The position numbers were made by a program, and so were the translations under genes. From NCBI RefSeq assembly GCF_027596085.1, contig NC_072449.1:25545522-25609521 (forward strand): a DNA stretch of 64,000 nucleotides. Reading direction: 5' to 3'. The notes beneath the pieces are model-generated. The model was not told where the DNA came from. It did no database searches and saw only the letters and a program-made list of their open reading frames with translations. The stretch is from Anoplopoma fimbria (Eukaryota; Chordata; Actinopteri; Perciformes; Anoplopomatidae). Below are positions 28,001 through 40,200 of the stretch, in pieces. Position 1 is the stretch's first letter. Every line of letters starts with the position of its first letter.

Positions 28001-31000
28001 AAGATCAACAATAATAAGAAGCAAAATATTACTAACAGACAATGCAGTGAACTTTTCTGAAAGAAACTGTAAGGGACTGGTTGTAAAATACAACTGCAGA
28101 GATGCAGAGATTCAGTTGCATGTTCTACTGCCGTCAGACAGTGAATGCAGTGGGAATTAGTCTACTGATAACTACAAGCAAGTTTGCTCAATAAATTGTC
28201 AAATTGAATTGCTGTAAGAACATAAACTGTTGGACTGGTAAAAAAAATCTCGATGCTCTCAGGCACATAAACAGTCACTTTACTTATTTTGCAGTGATAA
28301 CAACACTGGGGGGTAGAGGCAAAAATAAAAACAATGCACATGGGGAAATGTCACGAAATACTCTGAAAAACTGCAAGACTTGAAGACACTTTTAATTAGC
28401 CTCTTCTTTGTAAAGTTTATAGTATGTGCTCTTTAAGTTGCTGTGTTTTCCCAAAGTCCCTGCGGGTTTCCACACAAATTTAGAAGCCTAAAAGTCCGAA
28501 GTGAACTGGAGACACTAAATTGCCTCACAAGATGAATGTTATCGTCTGTCTGCGTATGATGGCCTCTGCGGTGGACATGTGCACCTGCCTGCATTCTGCA
28601 AAATGCAGCTCGGATAGTCTAGCTCTCCTTATGACCCTGAGAGGGATTCAGAATATGAATGGGTTTTATTTGTGCCTCAACAAAACGTAACAACAAGCAT
28701 CTCTTCTCCCTCACAAGTCAACAATCTGTCCTTTTTTTCCTTTTCCATCGTTTTTATTTATTTTAAGGGTGTTTAATTTTGCAATGTGCACAAACCATAT
28801 CAAATCATATAGCCATAAAATGCTAAACATTACCCTGAAATAGATAACTACATTTGCCATGATGTGCTGCTCACAAGTCTATGAAAATGCATGACTTATT
28901 CCAGCAAGCTATCAAATTTACAAAGACAGTGCAACAGAGCTTCCTTTATCTGAAGCTCAGACGTCCAGCCTGACTGCTCGACTGAAGAGGCTTTATGAGC
29001 ACAGCAACCCAGTGATGCAAAATCCTATTGACTGTGTGAGACTGATGGAATTTCTGTGTTAACACATAACAAATAGAAGCATTTAAAACCAGCGGCCAGC
29101 ACAAATGTTAAATATGCACCAACTCTGAATACTTATTACACAGGAAGCATTTTCCAAGGCTTGACCAAAGCTGCCTTCTCACTGAGGACTCCTGTTACTT
29201 AAAACTGAAGAGTTGTACAAACAAAACGACAGAGAGGTAAGGTTGTATGAAATGAATGCACATTTAAAAATCGCCATATCTGAATAAACAAAGGCTCCAC
29301 AGCTTATCGGCCTTATTGAGGTTTTGTTTGTGCACGGCAAAAGGCCCCGACATAACTCAACACAAGTAGAGCCACTTCTGGTCAGGCTGTCAGGTGTTTG
29401 GTTGCAGTATGATACCTCTGATAGTCAATCACTCTTTCTGGAAACCTCCCAAAGAACAGAAGCAGAAAATGACATATACGATAAACAGATAATGATGCTA
29501 CCCAATATTTCACGGTTAACAATCTCAACTCTCTCACTGGCATGAAGCAAACTTGTGGGGTTTTTTTCTCCTCTTAGCAGAATGAGGACTATTTTTGTGA
29601 AGATGTCTTCCACTTCTGTGATAATTATCAGAAAAGCAAAACAGAAAACATAACATCTAGGTGACATCCACTCTGGGAAAAAAAAAAGACTAAAACAGAT
29701 TACATACCTGCTGGGTCAGGGAATGGTGTATGGCTGTCATTTCTGAACAAAAAAATATTAACTTTGTTCATAAAAGACTGCAGCAGGAGGAGAAAAGGAA
29801 GATCATCACACAGGCTAAATGAGATTCAGAGGCTCATCCAAAGTCGGGCACAAAGCCCACTTCAACAGAGATGAGGGCCAAGAGAGATTGGTAAAGGTCA
29901 ACACTGCAAACGGGCATAGAGTGAAGTATAGGCTTCATTTTGGGCAAAATACTGAAATGTAGGGAATGCATAAACCTCTCACTGCACAGGCGCCTACCTC
30001 CAGACGTATGCCATTCATCAAATCTTCAATCAGAAAGGTTTTTTATTCCATTCTCTGCAGATTTAGACTATTTTAGGCGTTTACAGTAGATATCCAAGTG
30101 GGATCAGTTTTGCTGCATTTTTACTATTTATGTTGAGGGCTTTTAACCCTTTAGTGGTGGACTACATATTGCATTTGCATCATAAATGTAGTGAAAGCGA
30201 TAAGGCATTAACCCAGTAGCACATCCAGATGTTTTTATGTTAAAACTGTCTAAAAAGACAAAGAACTGTCTTCTCATATGAAGTTTTTCTGACTCCACTT
30301 TGCACTGTTATCTGAAATAGCTTTAAATTATTTTCTATTTCCTATTCTATTTCAAGGACTACAGTTATTTGTGTTGACTTATGGCTAAAATAACTACTAA
30401 TATGTTGCAGCATTACCCAAAATAAATTCTGTTTATTTGTTATTATAACATTTGTATTTATTATTCTTAGATTTATTAACTTTATTTAATTAGGTTTTCT
30501 TTTTCTTTTTTTTTCACCACTTTTGAGACACTTTTGAAGTGGCAGTGCAGTGCTCTTAAATGCAGCAGATATATACATGAGCAGATTCACAATTAGCACC
30601 ATGATAAATAATTTAAAAAAAAACTACTGTGCCTTAATAATCCGCCTCCATTCACAGCTGGTTATAATCAATGCTGTTGCAAAAGATAATACAAAACACT
30701 ACCTCAACCATTAAGTCAGTTTCACACAGGTATAAAACTTGAAAAATACAGCTGCTCTCCTTATGTTGTAAATAGAGTATCTGCTGCTTCTTGATGACTT
30801 GACAAATGAAATACTTTGCTTTCAGCTAGGGCAGCTAGACGTTCATGTATAGATTTAGTTTTTTATTGACTCAACTGTCCGCAACCATAGGAATACATGT
30901 AAATTCTGTTCCACGGGGGAATTCCCCTTGAAGAGGTGTGAACACAGGTGCCAGAGATTGATGTAAGCACTGCTTTAACTACTTTTCAGCGAGACCAATC

Positions 31001-33709
31001 CTGGCTTTTAACTTATCATGAGAATCTTGAGACAGGCTTCCTGGCAAGTAGAAAAATCCCTTTACCTCTTTTGCTCGAATTCAGGTCAAAATAATCTTTA
31101 ATAGTATAATTGCCCTTACAGTCTATGGCCTTCATTGCTAAGCCTATACCCACTCGGAGGGGCATGCCGTGTAAAAGCGCTATGACAATGAGCATAGCGA
31201 AGGGAGACTGACAGTACGCGGCGTAGTTGGGGAAGCAAGCAGCTAATCTTTAAGCCCGCTCCTCACTTGTCTGAGCACATTTGCCTCTGGCTTGAGGCTT
31301 ATCCTTACAGATGTATATCTGTCAACAGAAGGCAAGCAGGGCAGCAGCGGCTCTTTCGGAGCACATTTGTCCCCTTTACTGGATTATTCATTTGCAGTAG
31401 TATACAGCACAGCACCAGAGCCAGCATTTGACAGCTGGAAGACGCTCTGCAAGGTTAAGCTAACCCTGAGAACTGATCAACGGGTATCCTTGACTGTAAA
31501 GCACCTTCTCCTGCTATAGCTTGCCTTCAGCTCCGCCAGGTTGTCCCTGCTGCCTGATTATTCCAATCCAAAGGAGATGCGCCCGTGCATGCATTTCTCG
31601 GGCTCCATGTGTCTCTCACAATATGTGACATTTTGGGGTTCGCTTTTGCTTGGATCCAATATGTTTTAATTTCGAGAGGTGTTGGATACACCCAGATCCA
31701 AGCTGGAAATTCTATATTTAAATAAAAAGAACTGAGAAGTGATGCACAATCCTGTTATACTCAAAATGACAAATCGACTGTGCAGGTAGGAAACTCTATC
31801 ACATCTATGTCCACTGTCTGAGTGTTGTGAAAGCTGCTGCTGGAATCCTGAACGCACTCTACTGTAGAATAAACTGGTTTCTCCCAAAGACAACTGTAGG
31901 CCACCCAGGAACGCAAAAGGGAGACACTCTGATTTTAATCTTGGCCCTCTGAAATTCTGGAAGTAAAATATTTAGTTTTTCGACACAATGAATATTTTAC
32001 ACTATTGTTAGGCTTGAGAAAGCTGGTGGGATTTTGTGACGTACTCAGAATCCTAACCATATGCAAACAGACCAGAAATTTTTCTAATTAATTTATCGGT
32101 TGCCATTTCCATCCCGATGAATGCAAATGAAAACATTTAAATAATGGAACGCGTTGTATGATGTGTCGTGTGTGCATTAATATGCATGCATATGTAGTGC
32201 ATACTTGTTTTTGAAAAATGTTAAATTGGTGTTTCAACATTGCCTTCCTGCTAAAAGACACCTAAAAAAACATTGTGTCTGGGACAGCATTTTGGTGATT
32301 TTCAGTTGCTTGATTATGATTCAATAACAAATACAATTTCACATGCAGGTGCTATTTTTGGAAATTGATATGGTTTTGAGGATCATCATTTTTGTTCAGT
32401 GGTCTGGGTAATGTAGAGTTGCAATTGTTGACATGTTTTGATGGATAAGATGCTTTTAATGTAACTTTCAATAACAATACTATAACTATATTTAACAATT
32501 TATCTTAAATAATCACACTTATTCATATACTAGTTTGAATAACATGACATCCTGTTCTACCGTTCTCATTAATTTCAAAAACCCTTTATAATAATCACAG
32601 TTGTGGTCTTAACCCTCAGAAATGGATGGGTCTATTATTGGGCCAATATTTGAAGGGGATATCAAACGTTTTACAAGGCACTTTTGCATTTTTAATGACT
32701 TGCCTCAATTCCCTCCTTAATCAGGGGAGAAATTATTCATCCTCAAGAACCTCCTTGTCTCTCTTTGTCTGTAGTTTTGATATTTGTGGTTTTGATACCA
32801 GATTAAATGCTGTGAGAAAAAAAAAGGCCAGCCACTTTCATTTATTCTACGCTTTGCCCTCATTACTGCCCCCACACGTTATGGTCAAACACACACCAAC
32901 GCTCAAACGTCACCTGCAGGATGTACTTGCCAAAATGTCGGACGAGATAAGAAATGATGAAAGGCTCCGTGCTCAAACAAAAGAAAAGTTCTTTTGGCGG
33001 TAAGGGAGCTCTTTTGGGGCTCTGCGAGAAGGAAAGTGATGAAACACTTGAGTGGAAGGAATGTCAGACCAAACCAGAGAAGCTGCGACCAACAAAGAAA
33101 AACTCACCGATGATAACACTTACATGTCTGACGTAACCAGCCCACCAGTTGGCAGAGAGACTAAGTATAGCCGCACCACATGGCTAATTAGCATTAATAG
33201 CTTGCCTGCCACCTTACCTGTTTCCTGGCTCTGACAAGTCTGTCATGTGTCAGCTGCCTTTGGTGAAACATGTTTGTGTGATGACTCTGATGCAGTGATA
33301 CACCAACACCTCACAGAGGTGCATAAGTTCCCACTGGTGCACATATGGACATAACAGGTCTCACACTCAGAGCTTGAGCACAAGGCAAGGCAGACAAAAG
33401 AGAGGGGGACAATAGTTTTACACTAACTCTACATGAGAATTAATCTATTCTGTCACTACAGCATATTAAACATTAAGGCAGTGTAGTACTCCATAGGCTG
33501 CTGCCGCTATAGATAAGAGTCCAGCGATGCATTTAAGCAAAATACTAATGGTGTAGTTGTTCTAAGAGGGATGAGCCTGCATGCAATGACTCTCAGCATC
33601 ATGGAGCAGGAACAGGGCTGCTGAGGCTGAGGTCTTGTGCACAGTATCACTGCAGTGTGTGATGCGGCGCACTGCAATTTAACTGTCGATTAGGCTTTGA
33701 TCGCACAGA
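25076..33709. other. No gene recognised
   Basis: AT-rich intron-like sequence. It contains an 18-bp palindrome (27763-27780) and a more complex, CpG-bearing patch at 31130-31560 that could be regulatory. No exon or named repeat seen. Confidence 0.5.
27750..27780. repeat. 18-bp perfect palindrome with an extra half copy
   Basis: TATGCAATGCATTGCATA (27763-27780) is its own reverse complement, and TATGCAATG also occurs at 27750-27758. The half-site ATGCAAT resembles POU-octamer and C/EBP sites. The palindrome is seen; binding is a guess. Confidence 0.6.
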
Positions 33710-33850
33710 GGACGCACGAACTGTGTTACCTTCGCCGGGGAGGTTATGTCTTCAGTCCCATTTGTTGGTTTGTTGTCTGTTAGCGAGCAAGATATCTCAA
33801 ACATTCATTCTACAGACTGTAATGGAATTCGGTGAAAGGCTCAGCCGTGG
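33710..33850 (+). repeat. Teleost dispersed repeat fragment (ACCTTCGCC type)
   Basis: ACCTTCGCCGGGGAGGTTATG followed by TTGTTGGTTTGTTGTCTGTTAGC, then a degenerate TCAAACATTC...GGAATTCGGTGAAAGG, matches the start of a very common fish repeat (ACCTTCGCCAAGGAGGTTATG...TTTGTTTGTCTGTTAGCA). A second member is at 50215-50430. Class not known to me. Confidence 0.6.
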
Positions 33851-35344
33851 CCTGAACTAGATCGAGATGCACATCAGTAGTTTATTAAATGGGCTCGTTA
33901 ACACCGCATGATGGGGCATTCCTGGAATATTCTCCACAGAATAGGACTCCCAAACTGCTCTTTGAAAAAAAACAATCCAGCACAATGATTCCCAACCTCT
34001 GTTTATTTTGAGGCAGATCCTGATCCTAATGCGGATAAAACATATATATTTTTAATGATTTTAATAACAAATTGGGAGTGCAGCCTTGTTAGAGGTGTGT
34101 GCTCTCAGAGTGCTTTCTCCACAGACGATTGGCGCACTGCCCTGGACGCTCCTAGTTCATGTGTCTAAACTTAAGCCACATAGCATAAATAATTAAAGTA
34201 GCCCTTGAAGTGGGCACTATCTAAGTAGAGCTTTGGACAAGATGATAAAACCCTCTGTGCCCTGTTCTCTCTGGCAGAATGTCATGAACCCAAATCTGTT
34301 GAAAAATAGGCTAGCTTTCTGTTGTCCACTTCTATTCAACACTGTTGAGTTAGCTCATGATGCTTAAAGTATTATTGTATCAAATGCTGCTCCTTGCAGC
34401 TTTTGAGCTTTTGCTTTACACATTACAGTATTTACAGATGGACTCTATAGCAGGAAAAACATATAGATTGTGCACAGCTCTAAGTTGAGCACAGTCACAA
34501 ACCACCTACAGCCTGCAATAATGGTATACTCCAAGTTTGGTATTTCTACTTTTAAAGCAAAGATTTGCATCTGACATTTAAAAATAACATTTTTTTTAAT
34601 GTTTGATTCATTATTCTTGAACTTCAGTCTTGATAAAAATTAAGATGGAGCGTCCAGGGCAGCCCACACAAAGTCCCTGCAGAATATTACTTCCACCCAT
34701 TTCCAAAGCATCCAAGCGGTTTTAATTGTTTCTATTCATTTCAGCGTAGTTTTTTAATCCTTCTGCAAACCGTCCTTAAAAAGGTAGTACAATAACTATT
34801 AAGGCCACCTACAGTTTTTGTTTTCCTTGTGTGGTAATGCTCTGTAAGGAGGGGCTGTTTGCATGTGTTCAAGGTCTGCTGTCGAACAAAAACCTCATAA
34901 TGCAATAACATTATCATCCTTAAACATCATTGATATTTACCTCACATTTCCTTACAAAGAACCCATTAATGCAATTCTTATTGGAGGCCAATTCTCATAT
35001 CCTAAATAATGGAGAATCATTGAATGCACGGTCTAAAAGGTTTTCAAAGCAAGTTCCAGGTATGTTCTTTTTCATACAATGCTGACATGGACAGACACAA
35101 AAGGCTAACTGAATGGTAGCAAATCATCTACCAAGAGATCAGCAGTTATGCAACGTCTACAAAGTTTGCATTTAATCAACCATGAAACATGCACAATCAT
35201 GCATGATCATTTAACCTAAATCACAATCCACTCCACATGGATTTTGGTTAAGGTTAAATGGTGGTTAATGATGGAGGGGCACGTCTTGAGAGGGAGTGGC
35301 ACCAGCTGAATGTGTCATCAGGTCACAGCTGGATATATAAAGCC
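33851..35344. other. No gene recognised
   Basis: AT-rich non-coding sequence. No exon or repeat family recognised. Confidence 0.55.
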
Positions 35345-35420
35345 ACTTGATGGCATCTAAAGTTGGACAACTCACTGTGATTGAATGTGTGGGTTCGAAA
35401 CCTGCCGCAGGGAAAGACGG
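35345..35420 (+). repeat. Possible decayed tRNA-like SINE head
   Basis: A perfect B-box, GGTTCGAAACC, lies in GTGGGTTCGAAACCTGCCGCAGGGA, with a weak A-box-like TGGCATCTAAAGTTGG about 40 bases upstream. It does not fold into a convincing tRNA, so a SINE remnant is more likely than a tRNA gene. Confidence 0.35.
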
Positions 35421-35445
35421 CCAAAGTCATAATTATAATAATAAT

Positions 35446-35812
35446 CCATCCATCCATCTTCCGTAACCGCTTATCCAGTTAAGGGTCGCGGGGGTGCTGG
35501 AGCCGATCCCAGCTGTCAATGGGCGAAGGCAGGGTACACCCTGGACAGGTCGCCAGTCTGTGGCAGGGCTGACATATAGAGACAGACAACCACTCACACT
35601 CACATCCACACCTACGGGCAATTTAGAGTCTTCAATGAACCTTAGCTGCATGTCTTTGGACTGTGGGAGGAACCCGGAGAACCCGGAGAGAACCCACGCT
35701 GACACAGGGAGAACATGCAAACTCCACACAGAAGGTTGTCCAGCCCGGGAATTGAACCCGGGCCCCTCTTGCTGTGAGGCGACAGTGCTAACCACTACAC
35801 CACCGTGCAGCC
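35446..35812 (-). mobile_element. tRNA-derived SINE with RTE-like (GATG)n tail
   Basis: On the minus strand the element starts GGCTGCACGGTGGTGTAGTGG, with an A-box region at 35802-35788 and B box GGTTCAATTCC at 35758-35748. The body includes the familiar TTTGCATGTTCTCCCTGTG and CCACAGTCCAAAGACATGCAG, and the tail GATAAGCGGTTACGGAAGATGGATGGATGG. Flanking 12-bp direct repeats TATAATAATAAT at 35434-35445 and 35813-35824 look like a target-site duplication, though the sequence is low in complexity. The (GATG)n end is shared with RTE/Rex3-type LINEs, which probably mobilised it. Frames across it are not genes. Confidence 0.85.
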
Positions 35813-36249
35813 TATAATAATAATAATAATGAAATAATAAGATTGTTCAGCTTTTTAGGAGTTAGACTCAGTAGGTCTACTACTACTGACGTAGGTCGCT
35901 GTCAGTAGTATCTCCTTTTATCTCCTCCCTACAGTCTTCTGAATAAGCAATGACAAAAACATCTTCCCCCTGCTGTCATGTAGGACAAAATCTAGAGGAA
36001 TTGGAGTCAGCATGTTGTTTCCATTGTTTGCTTTGATGTTTGGATATTGGAGTTCCTGCCATGCACCCCTCTGCTGTAGGCGCTATGTGTCGGAGCCTAC
36101 AGGGCGGTGGCTGCGCAGGCATGTCCAAGAGTGGGACGGTGAGAGGGGAGGTGAGGTGGGGGGGGGGTCGACACTGACGCCCGGCTGCAGAGAGGCGTCA
36201 CGCAACCTCACCTGCATCCCAGCCCAGCAGCCCAACTCTGGGTGAGCGA

Positions 36250-36294
36250 CTGTAGATGCTGCGCGGTCAGTAGGTTAATGCGCAGCATCTACAG
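36250..36294. repeat. Perfect 15-bp hairpin in the CADM2 island
   Basis: CTGTAGATGCTGCGC (36250-36264) and GCGCAGCATCTACAG (36280-36294) are exact reverse complements around a 15-base spacer. It is about 550 bases inside CADM2 intron 1. The arms hold TGCGC/GCGCA cores similar to NRF1 half sites. Confidence 0.8.
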
Positions 36295-36547
36295 ACAAAA
36301 AGCTCAACTCACATTACCGGAGACTACTTGTCCCCCTCTGCAAAGTCACTGATGTCATGTGTTGAAATGACTAAAAAACAGTATGACTTAAAAAAAGAAG
36401 AAAAAACGACCCACTCAATGACACCAGTCTCACAACAAACAAGACGCCACCAGCCGCTGTAGCCTGCACACACAGACATACAGGATGCGTCTTATATGCC
36501 ACTTACTACTAACAGGAAGGGAAACATCCAAGTTGTCTCCGATACCC

Positions 36548-36571
36548 AAAAAAAAAAAAAAAAAAAAAAAA
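36548..36571. repeat. Poly(A)/poly(T) run of 24
   Basis: Uninterrupted A24 on the plus strand, within CADM2 intron 1 as poly(T). Confidence 0.95.
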
Positions 36572-36838
36572 CTTGTGCAGCCGCATTCTGCTTTTTCATT
36601 GCGCCGCACAATTCAACTTCCACGCATTCCAACACAGAGACAACAGCAGCTCCTCCGGCCAAACACTGCTGCAAATCATCATTTTTTCCATTTTTTTTTT
36701 AAAAAATCAGCCACATCAACTCTCTTTCTTCCACTGTCTACTTTAACTCATGTGTGACATTATACGGGGATGCACACTTCACGCAGCCGCCACCTCCCCG
36801 CACACCACGCCCGTCTGCACAGCAGCATCCCAGCTCAC

Positions 36839-36899
36839 CTTTAAAGACGCTCGCACAGAGGCTGTAAAGGATGAAGATCAAGTGCTGCTTGACAATCAT
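36839..36899 (-). CDS. cadm2: CADM2 first coding exon (signal peptide), gene continues to the left
   Basis: Seen: read on the minus strand, an ATG at 36899 opens 20 codons, MIVKQHLIFILYSLCASVFK, plus one base. The exon ends in AG|GTGAGC, a near-ideal splice donor at 36838. An in-frame TAG lies 27 bases upstream (36926-36924), which fixes the start, and there is an A at position -3. The peptide has a Lys then a hydrophobic stretch, a typical signal peptide. Known: human CADM2 begins MIWKRSAVLRFYSVCGLLLQ; both are 20 residues before the junction and share M1, I2, K4, Y12, S13 and C15. CADM2 (SynCAM2, Necl-3) is a neuronal membrane adhesion protein with three Ig domains, a transmembrane segment and a PDZ-binding tail. 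Neighbour: GBE1 lies 25 kb away and divergent, as in human. The exon carries no Ig sequence, so the call rests on this short match, the phase-1 junction and synteny. Which of the fish cadm2 paralogues it is cannot be told. Confidence 0.8.
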
Positions 36900-37190
36900 A
36901 TTCTTCTCTTTTCCTTCACAATTCTATCACGTCGACACTCCTCTCGCGTCCGTCTCTGTCTCTTTCTCTCTCTCTTTCTGTCTCTTCTCCTCGGGATGGA
37001 CTTATCCTTTCGGACTGACCGGAGTCACATTGATGAACTCTGCCTTTTTTTTCCAGAAGAAGTCCCTGTGTATTCTTTCTCGCAGATCTGTGATGACTGT
37101 TAGTGTAGCAGGACGGCAGAGATGCTCGTCGGCAAAGTGCAGCTCCTGCCTCCCTTTATTGCCTTTCTCTTTGACTCGCTGCAGAGAGCA
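36900..37190 (-). other. Probable CADM2 5' leader
   Basis: Transcribed leftward, this stretch leads into the CADM2 ATG. The part next to the ATG is strongly purine-rich on the minus strand (runs of GA and AGAG at about 36950-36990), common in 5' leaders of vertebrate first exons. An ATG followed at once by TGA lies at 37030-37025 on the minus strand, a minimal start-stop uORF. The 5' limit is inferred from the promoter-like motifs further upstream. Plus-strand frames across this stretch resemble no protein and are antisense shadows. Confidence 0.5.
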
Positions 37191-37240
37191 AGAGTCCCGC
37201 CCACGCTTTTTGACTAATGAAGACGCTTCACCAATGGAGA
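37151..37240 (-). promoter_or_regulatory. Candidate CADM2 core promoter
   Basis: Reading leftward, the order is a CCAAT box (CCAAT on the plus strand at 37231-37235), a GC box GGGCGGG at 37202-37196, then an A/T-rich CAATAAAGGG at about 37161-37152 that could act as a weak TATA element. A start site near 37120 would follow. The motifs are visible; their use is inferred from their spacing and from the coding exon 250 bases downstream. No transcript evidence is available here. Confidence 0.4.
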
Positions 37241-37260
37241 ACACCTAGAAATAGTTCTGA

Positions 37261-40200
37261 TCTCTGGTAAAAAAATGTCGAAACAATTACACCGTGTCAC
37301 ATACGGGTTACTTTCTTTCAGCAATTTCGAGAGGGAACATCAGTAATCCTCTGATGAGTTTTGAAGAGATGATTTAGAAAATGTCAGAGCAGAGATATAT
37401 AGGCCTCTGCAGGGATATGATGTCAGTTTAGGCCCATCATAAAAACACATTAAATACATAGGCTAATAAGGTCAGGGGGGGGCAACCTCATGCCCTCTTT
37501 AAGTCTCAAAAAAGGAAATAATGATGTTGCTCTCTCCTACATGTTTTTTTTTTGACAGTGTTAGCCCTAACTGTGAGAGTGCAAAAAAAAAAAAATCCAT
37601 GCAAGTGGTTTAATGTATTAAAATATGCCCACAGCTAGTGAGTTAATTTAACACTTTTAGACAGTTTCGAACAGCCGCCCCAGAACCATTACAGCTTCAT
37701 GAGCAGACACACAAGCCTGCAGTCAACATTAGACAACTCAAAATAAGTGTCGCTGATTATCACTTGGGAAATTTTAGAATGCACACAGGGTCTCTTTCTT
37801 GAAGTTTTGGAAATACAATTAAAAAAAAAAAAAAAAGGACAGCATGCAGTGGCCAAAGAAAGACTTGTCTGTGTTGTGTGAAAACGCGGTTGCTTTTCCA
37901 GAGGTTGTGACCTGGTGTCTGCACGCGTGTCAGGAATCAGTGCACAGGCACAGGGGAGGTTAATGGGCTCCTGGACATCCCTCTTCCTTCAAAGGCTCCT
38001 ATGATCGGTGCACATGAGTGTGACCATCCCTAAAGACAGAGGTGGGAGGAAAGCAGCTGCTCCAGCCAGGGATGGTTTTCTAAGCCCATCGCAAGGATTT
38101 TACACATGGTTTAACATGCTGCCGGTCAAATTTGGTTCAATTTTGCACAGTGGCCTTCCGCGCCACTCCCACTTCAAATCAAATTGCTGACCTGGCCGTG
38201 TCACCTGAGAAAAAGCTGCAGTGCAAAAAGCATATTCCAGGCTTTTAAATCATCAGCTCTCTCAGTAGGAAAACATGTTAATGACATGTGACGCTCATTA
38301 TCTAAATTAGCATTCACTTGGATCACTCATTTTCATTAACGACCAAGAAATGAATGTGGTTTTTTTTCATATTCTAATCCATCACAGTGTATAATCAGAC
38401 TGGGTCCAATGGGGGCCTTTTAGTAAGAAGTGCGCTCATTTCCTTTGCATGCTGATGATGCGTTTTAGCCTTTTAACTTGGAAGCATGCACATTGCTAAT
38501 CCCCAGGGAACCATTGTTGCCTTTCAACTCTGAACCTTAAAGGACTGAACACTCTTGTGTGACATACATTCTCAATACATAATAGAATTCAAAGCTACTA
38601 TACAAAGCCAATTACCATGAGCATGGTGGTAAGGAACCAATCCCAAGTGTCCTGAAGGTCAATTCCGCGTCATTTCATTAGATCTTTGAGGGTAGAATTC
38701 TACTCATGCGCCTTTTAAACGCGAGAATTTATTGACCATGTGGGTTCAGCAGAAAAAGCTTGGGGTGCTGACACAGATCTGTAATGCATAGGAGCACATT
38801 CTCCTTTGCATTTATCTCTGGTACGTTATACTGCATACTACTCTGTGCTCTGCATAATTTCAAATTGTGTGTGCATTGTCAGATTTCACAAGGTCACCAG
38901 CCACAGTACACTTTTGATCCTTGAATTCCATTGACAATACAGAGTTTCCACAGAAAATTTGAAAGAACAAGATCTTATGTTCAAGTCCACAGGAGGGAAT
39001 CAAAACAAATGCAAAAGACAATAGTTTGGGCTAAGCTGAGTTACATTAATATGCATTAACCTGTCACTGATAGCATTTAATCCTCCTTGCTGATTGAAAA
39101 ACAACTCATCCAGACACACTCGGTGCACAATCCATTTCAGGATGGGCCTGAATGACAGCAGTCGTGAAGGCTGAATGCTTTATGCAAATGAGGAGTGACA
39201 AAGTGCTGCACACAGAGCAGGACATGTCAATCTTTTCGTCATTTAAGCAATAAATACACTACCATGTCCAAAAAAGACATTTAACATTTCGGTTTAAATT
39301 TTAACATAAGAGTTAACATTTAATCTTTCAACTAGATTGACCTTAATAACAGCTAAGACTTTGAAGTTAACGCCTTGATACACTGTCTCACCTGCATATA
39401 ACATGTTTTTTTAGAAAAAAGGCAAAACTGTACGAAATTGCTTTTTCTTTTCTTTTATTTCCTTGTATATCCTGAAACATTACATAAAAAAAACCCATTA
39501 ATGATGTAGAGGTCACATTGACAATCAGGCACTGCAAGATATTGTATATCCTGACTGGTTGGTAGTACAGATGATAGTACATGTTTGAAGATATTTTAGA
39601 TAGCTAACAGTGTCACCATTACATAGATTGTCCAAGAGCATTTACAAGTTCAATTTTCAACTGGGAAATGTCCTGCTCAGTATATGTCTGTCTTGGTCGC
39701 AATGCTTTCATAATCAAAGTTAAGGCTTTATATATATATATCATTTATATGCAAAGACATCTATACATATATACACATTGAATTGGAACACTGAATGCTA
39801 GTGAGGTGCCCTGTACTCCTCCTTGGGCGACATCACAACCTTAAAACAGAATGGAAATTCTAAATGAAGATTGTGCACCTAAATTATTACTTGTTCACCT
39901 AAATGAAAATGATAGATGCAGTAGTCCAAACCAATGTGAATAGTTAGTCAGGAACCCTGGTATTGGCCTCAAAAATCCCATATTTGTTGGGCTCTAACTA
40001 TTATTATTATTATTTCCTCTTCAGCTGACCAATGAACAAGCAGAGCTTAAACCACCTCGGTGGGACAGTACTATTTTACATTCCCATGACAAATTTGGCT
40101 TTAATTAGAGAGCACAAAACAAAGGGGTGAACCAATTATGCATGGAAAGTTCCTATGGGGTTTTGGCTACCGAGCTCTGCACTGGATGAGTTAAATCCAA

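Larger units (their letters stand above)
1..36838 (-). other. Probable CADM2 intron 1 (partial)
   Basis: Everything left of the CADM2 donor at 36838 should be intron 1 unless exon 2 was missed. I looked for the next CADM2 exon, which would begin an Ig domain with a QFPLTQ-like strand and a Cys-Arg-Val motif, and for ROBO-type Ig exons, and saw neither. In mammals this intron is very large, so an exon-free 36 kb is expected. Repeats in it are listed separately; the rest is AT-rich unique-looking sequence. Confidence 0.6.
36010..37260. promoter_or_regulatory. GC- and CpG-richer island around CADM2 exon 1
   Basis: Base composition rises clearly above the AT-rich surroundings, with many CpGs at about 36060-36300, 36600-36660, 36770-36850 and 36930-37210. 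It contains the CADM2 signal-peptide exon and its donor, GC boxes, and a 15-bp perfect hairpin with NRF1-like TGCGCA cores. A poly(A) run of 24 (36548-36571) interrupts it. Such islands mark vertebrate promoters; fish islands are often weak, so this is a judgement by eye. Confidence 0.5.

Noticed and set aside
35345..35420. tRNA gene
   Set aside because: A perfect B box is present, but no acceptor or anticodon stem pairs convincingly; a SINE remnant is more likely.
35433..35817. Frames of 107 and 120 codons on opposite strands
   Set aside because: Both lie within the tRNA-derived SINE.
1..36838. CADM2 exon 2 or ROBO1/ROBO2 exons (neighbours in mammals)
   Set aside because: I scanned by eye for Ig-domain exon sequence on both strands and saw none; a translated search would be needed to exclude a short exon.
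36750..37248. Plus-strand frames of 117 and 125 codons in the GC-rich island
   Set aside because: Antisense to the CADM2 leader and signal-peptide exon; their hydrophobic and Ser-rich look comes from CT-rich leader sequence.
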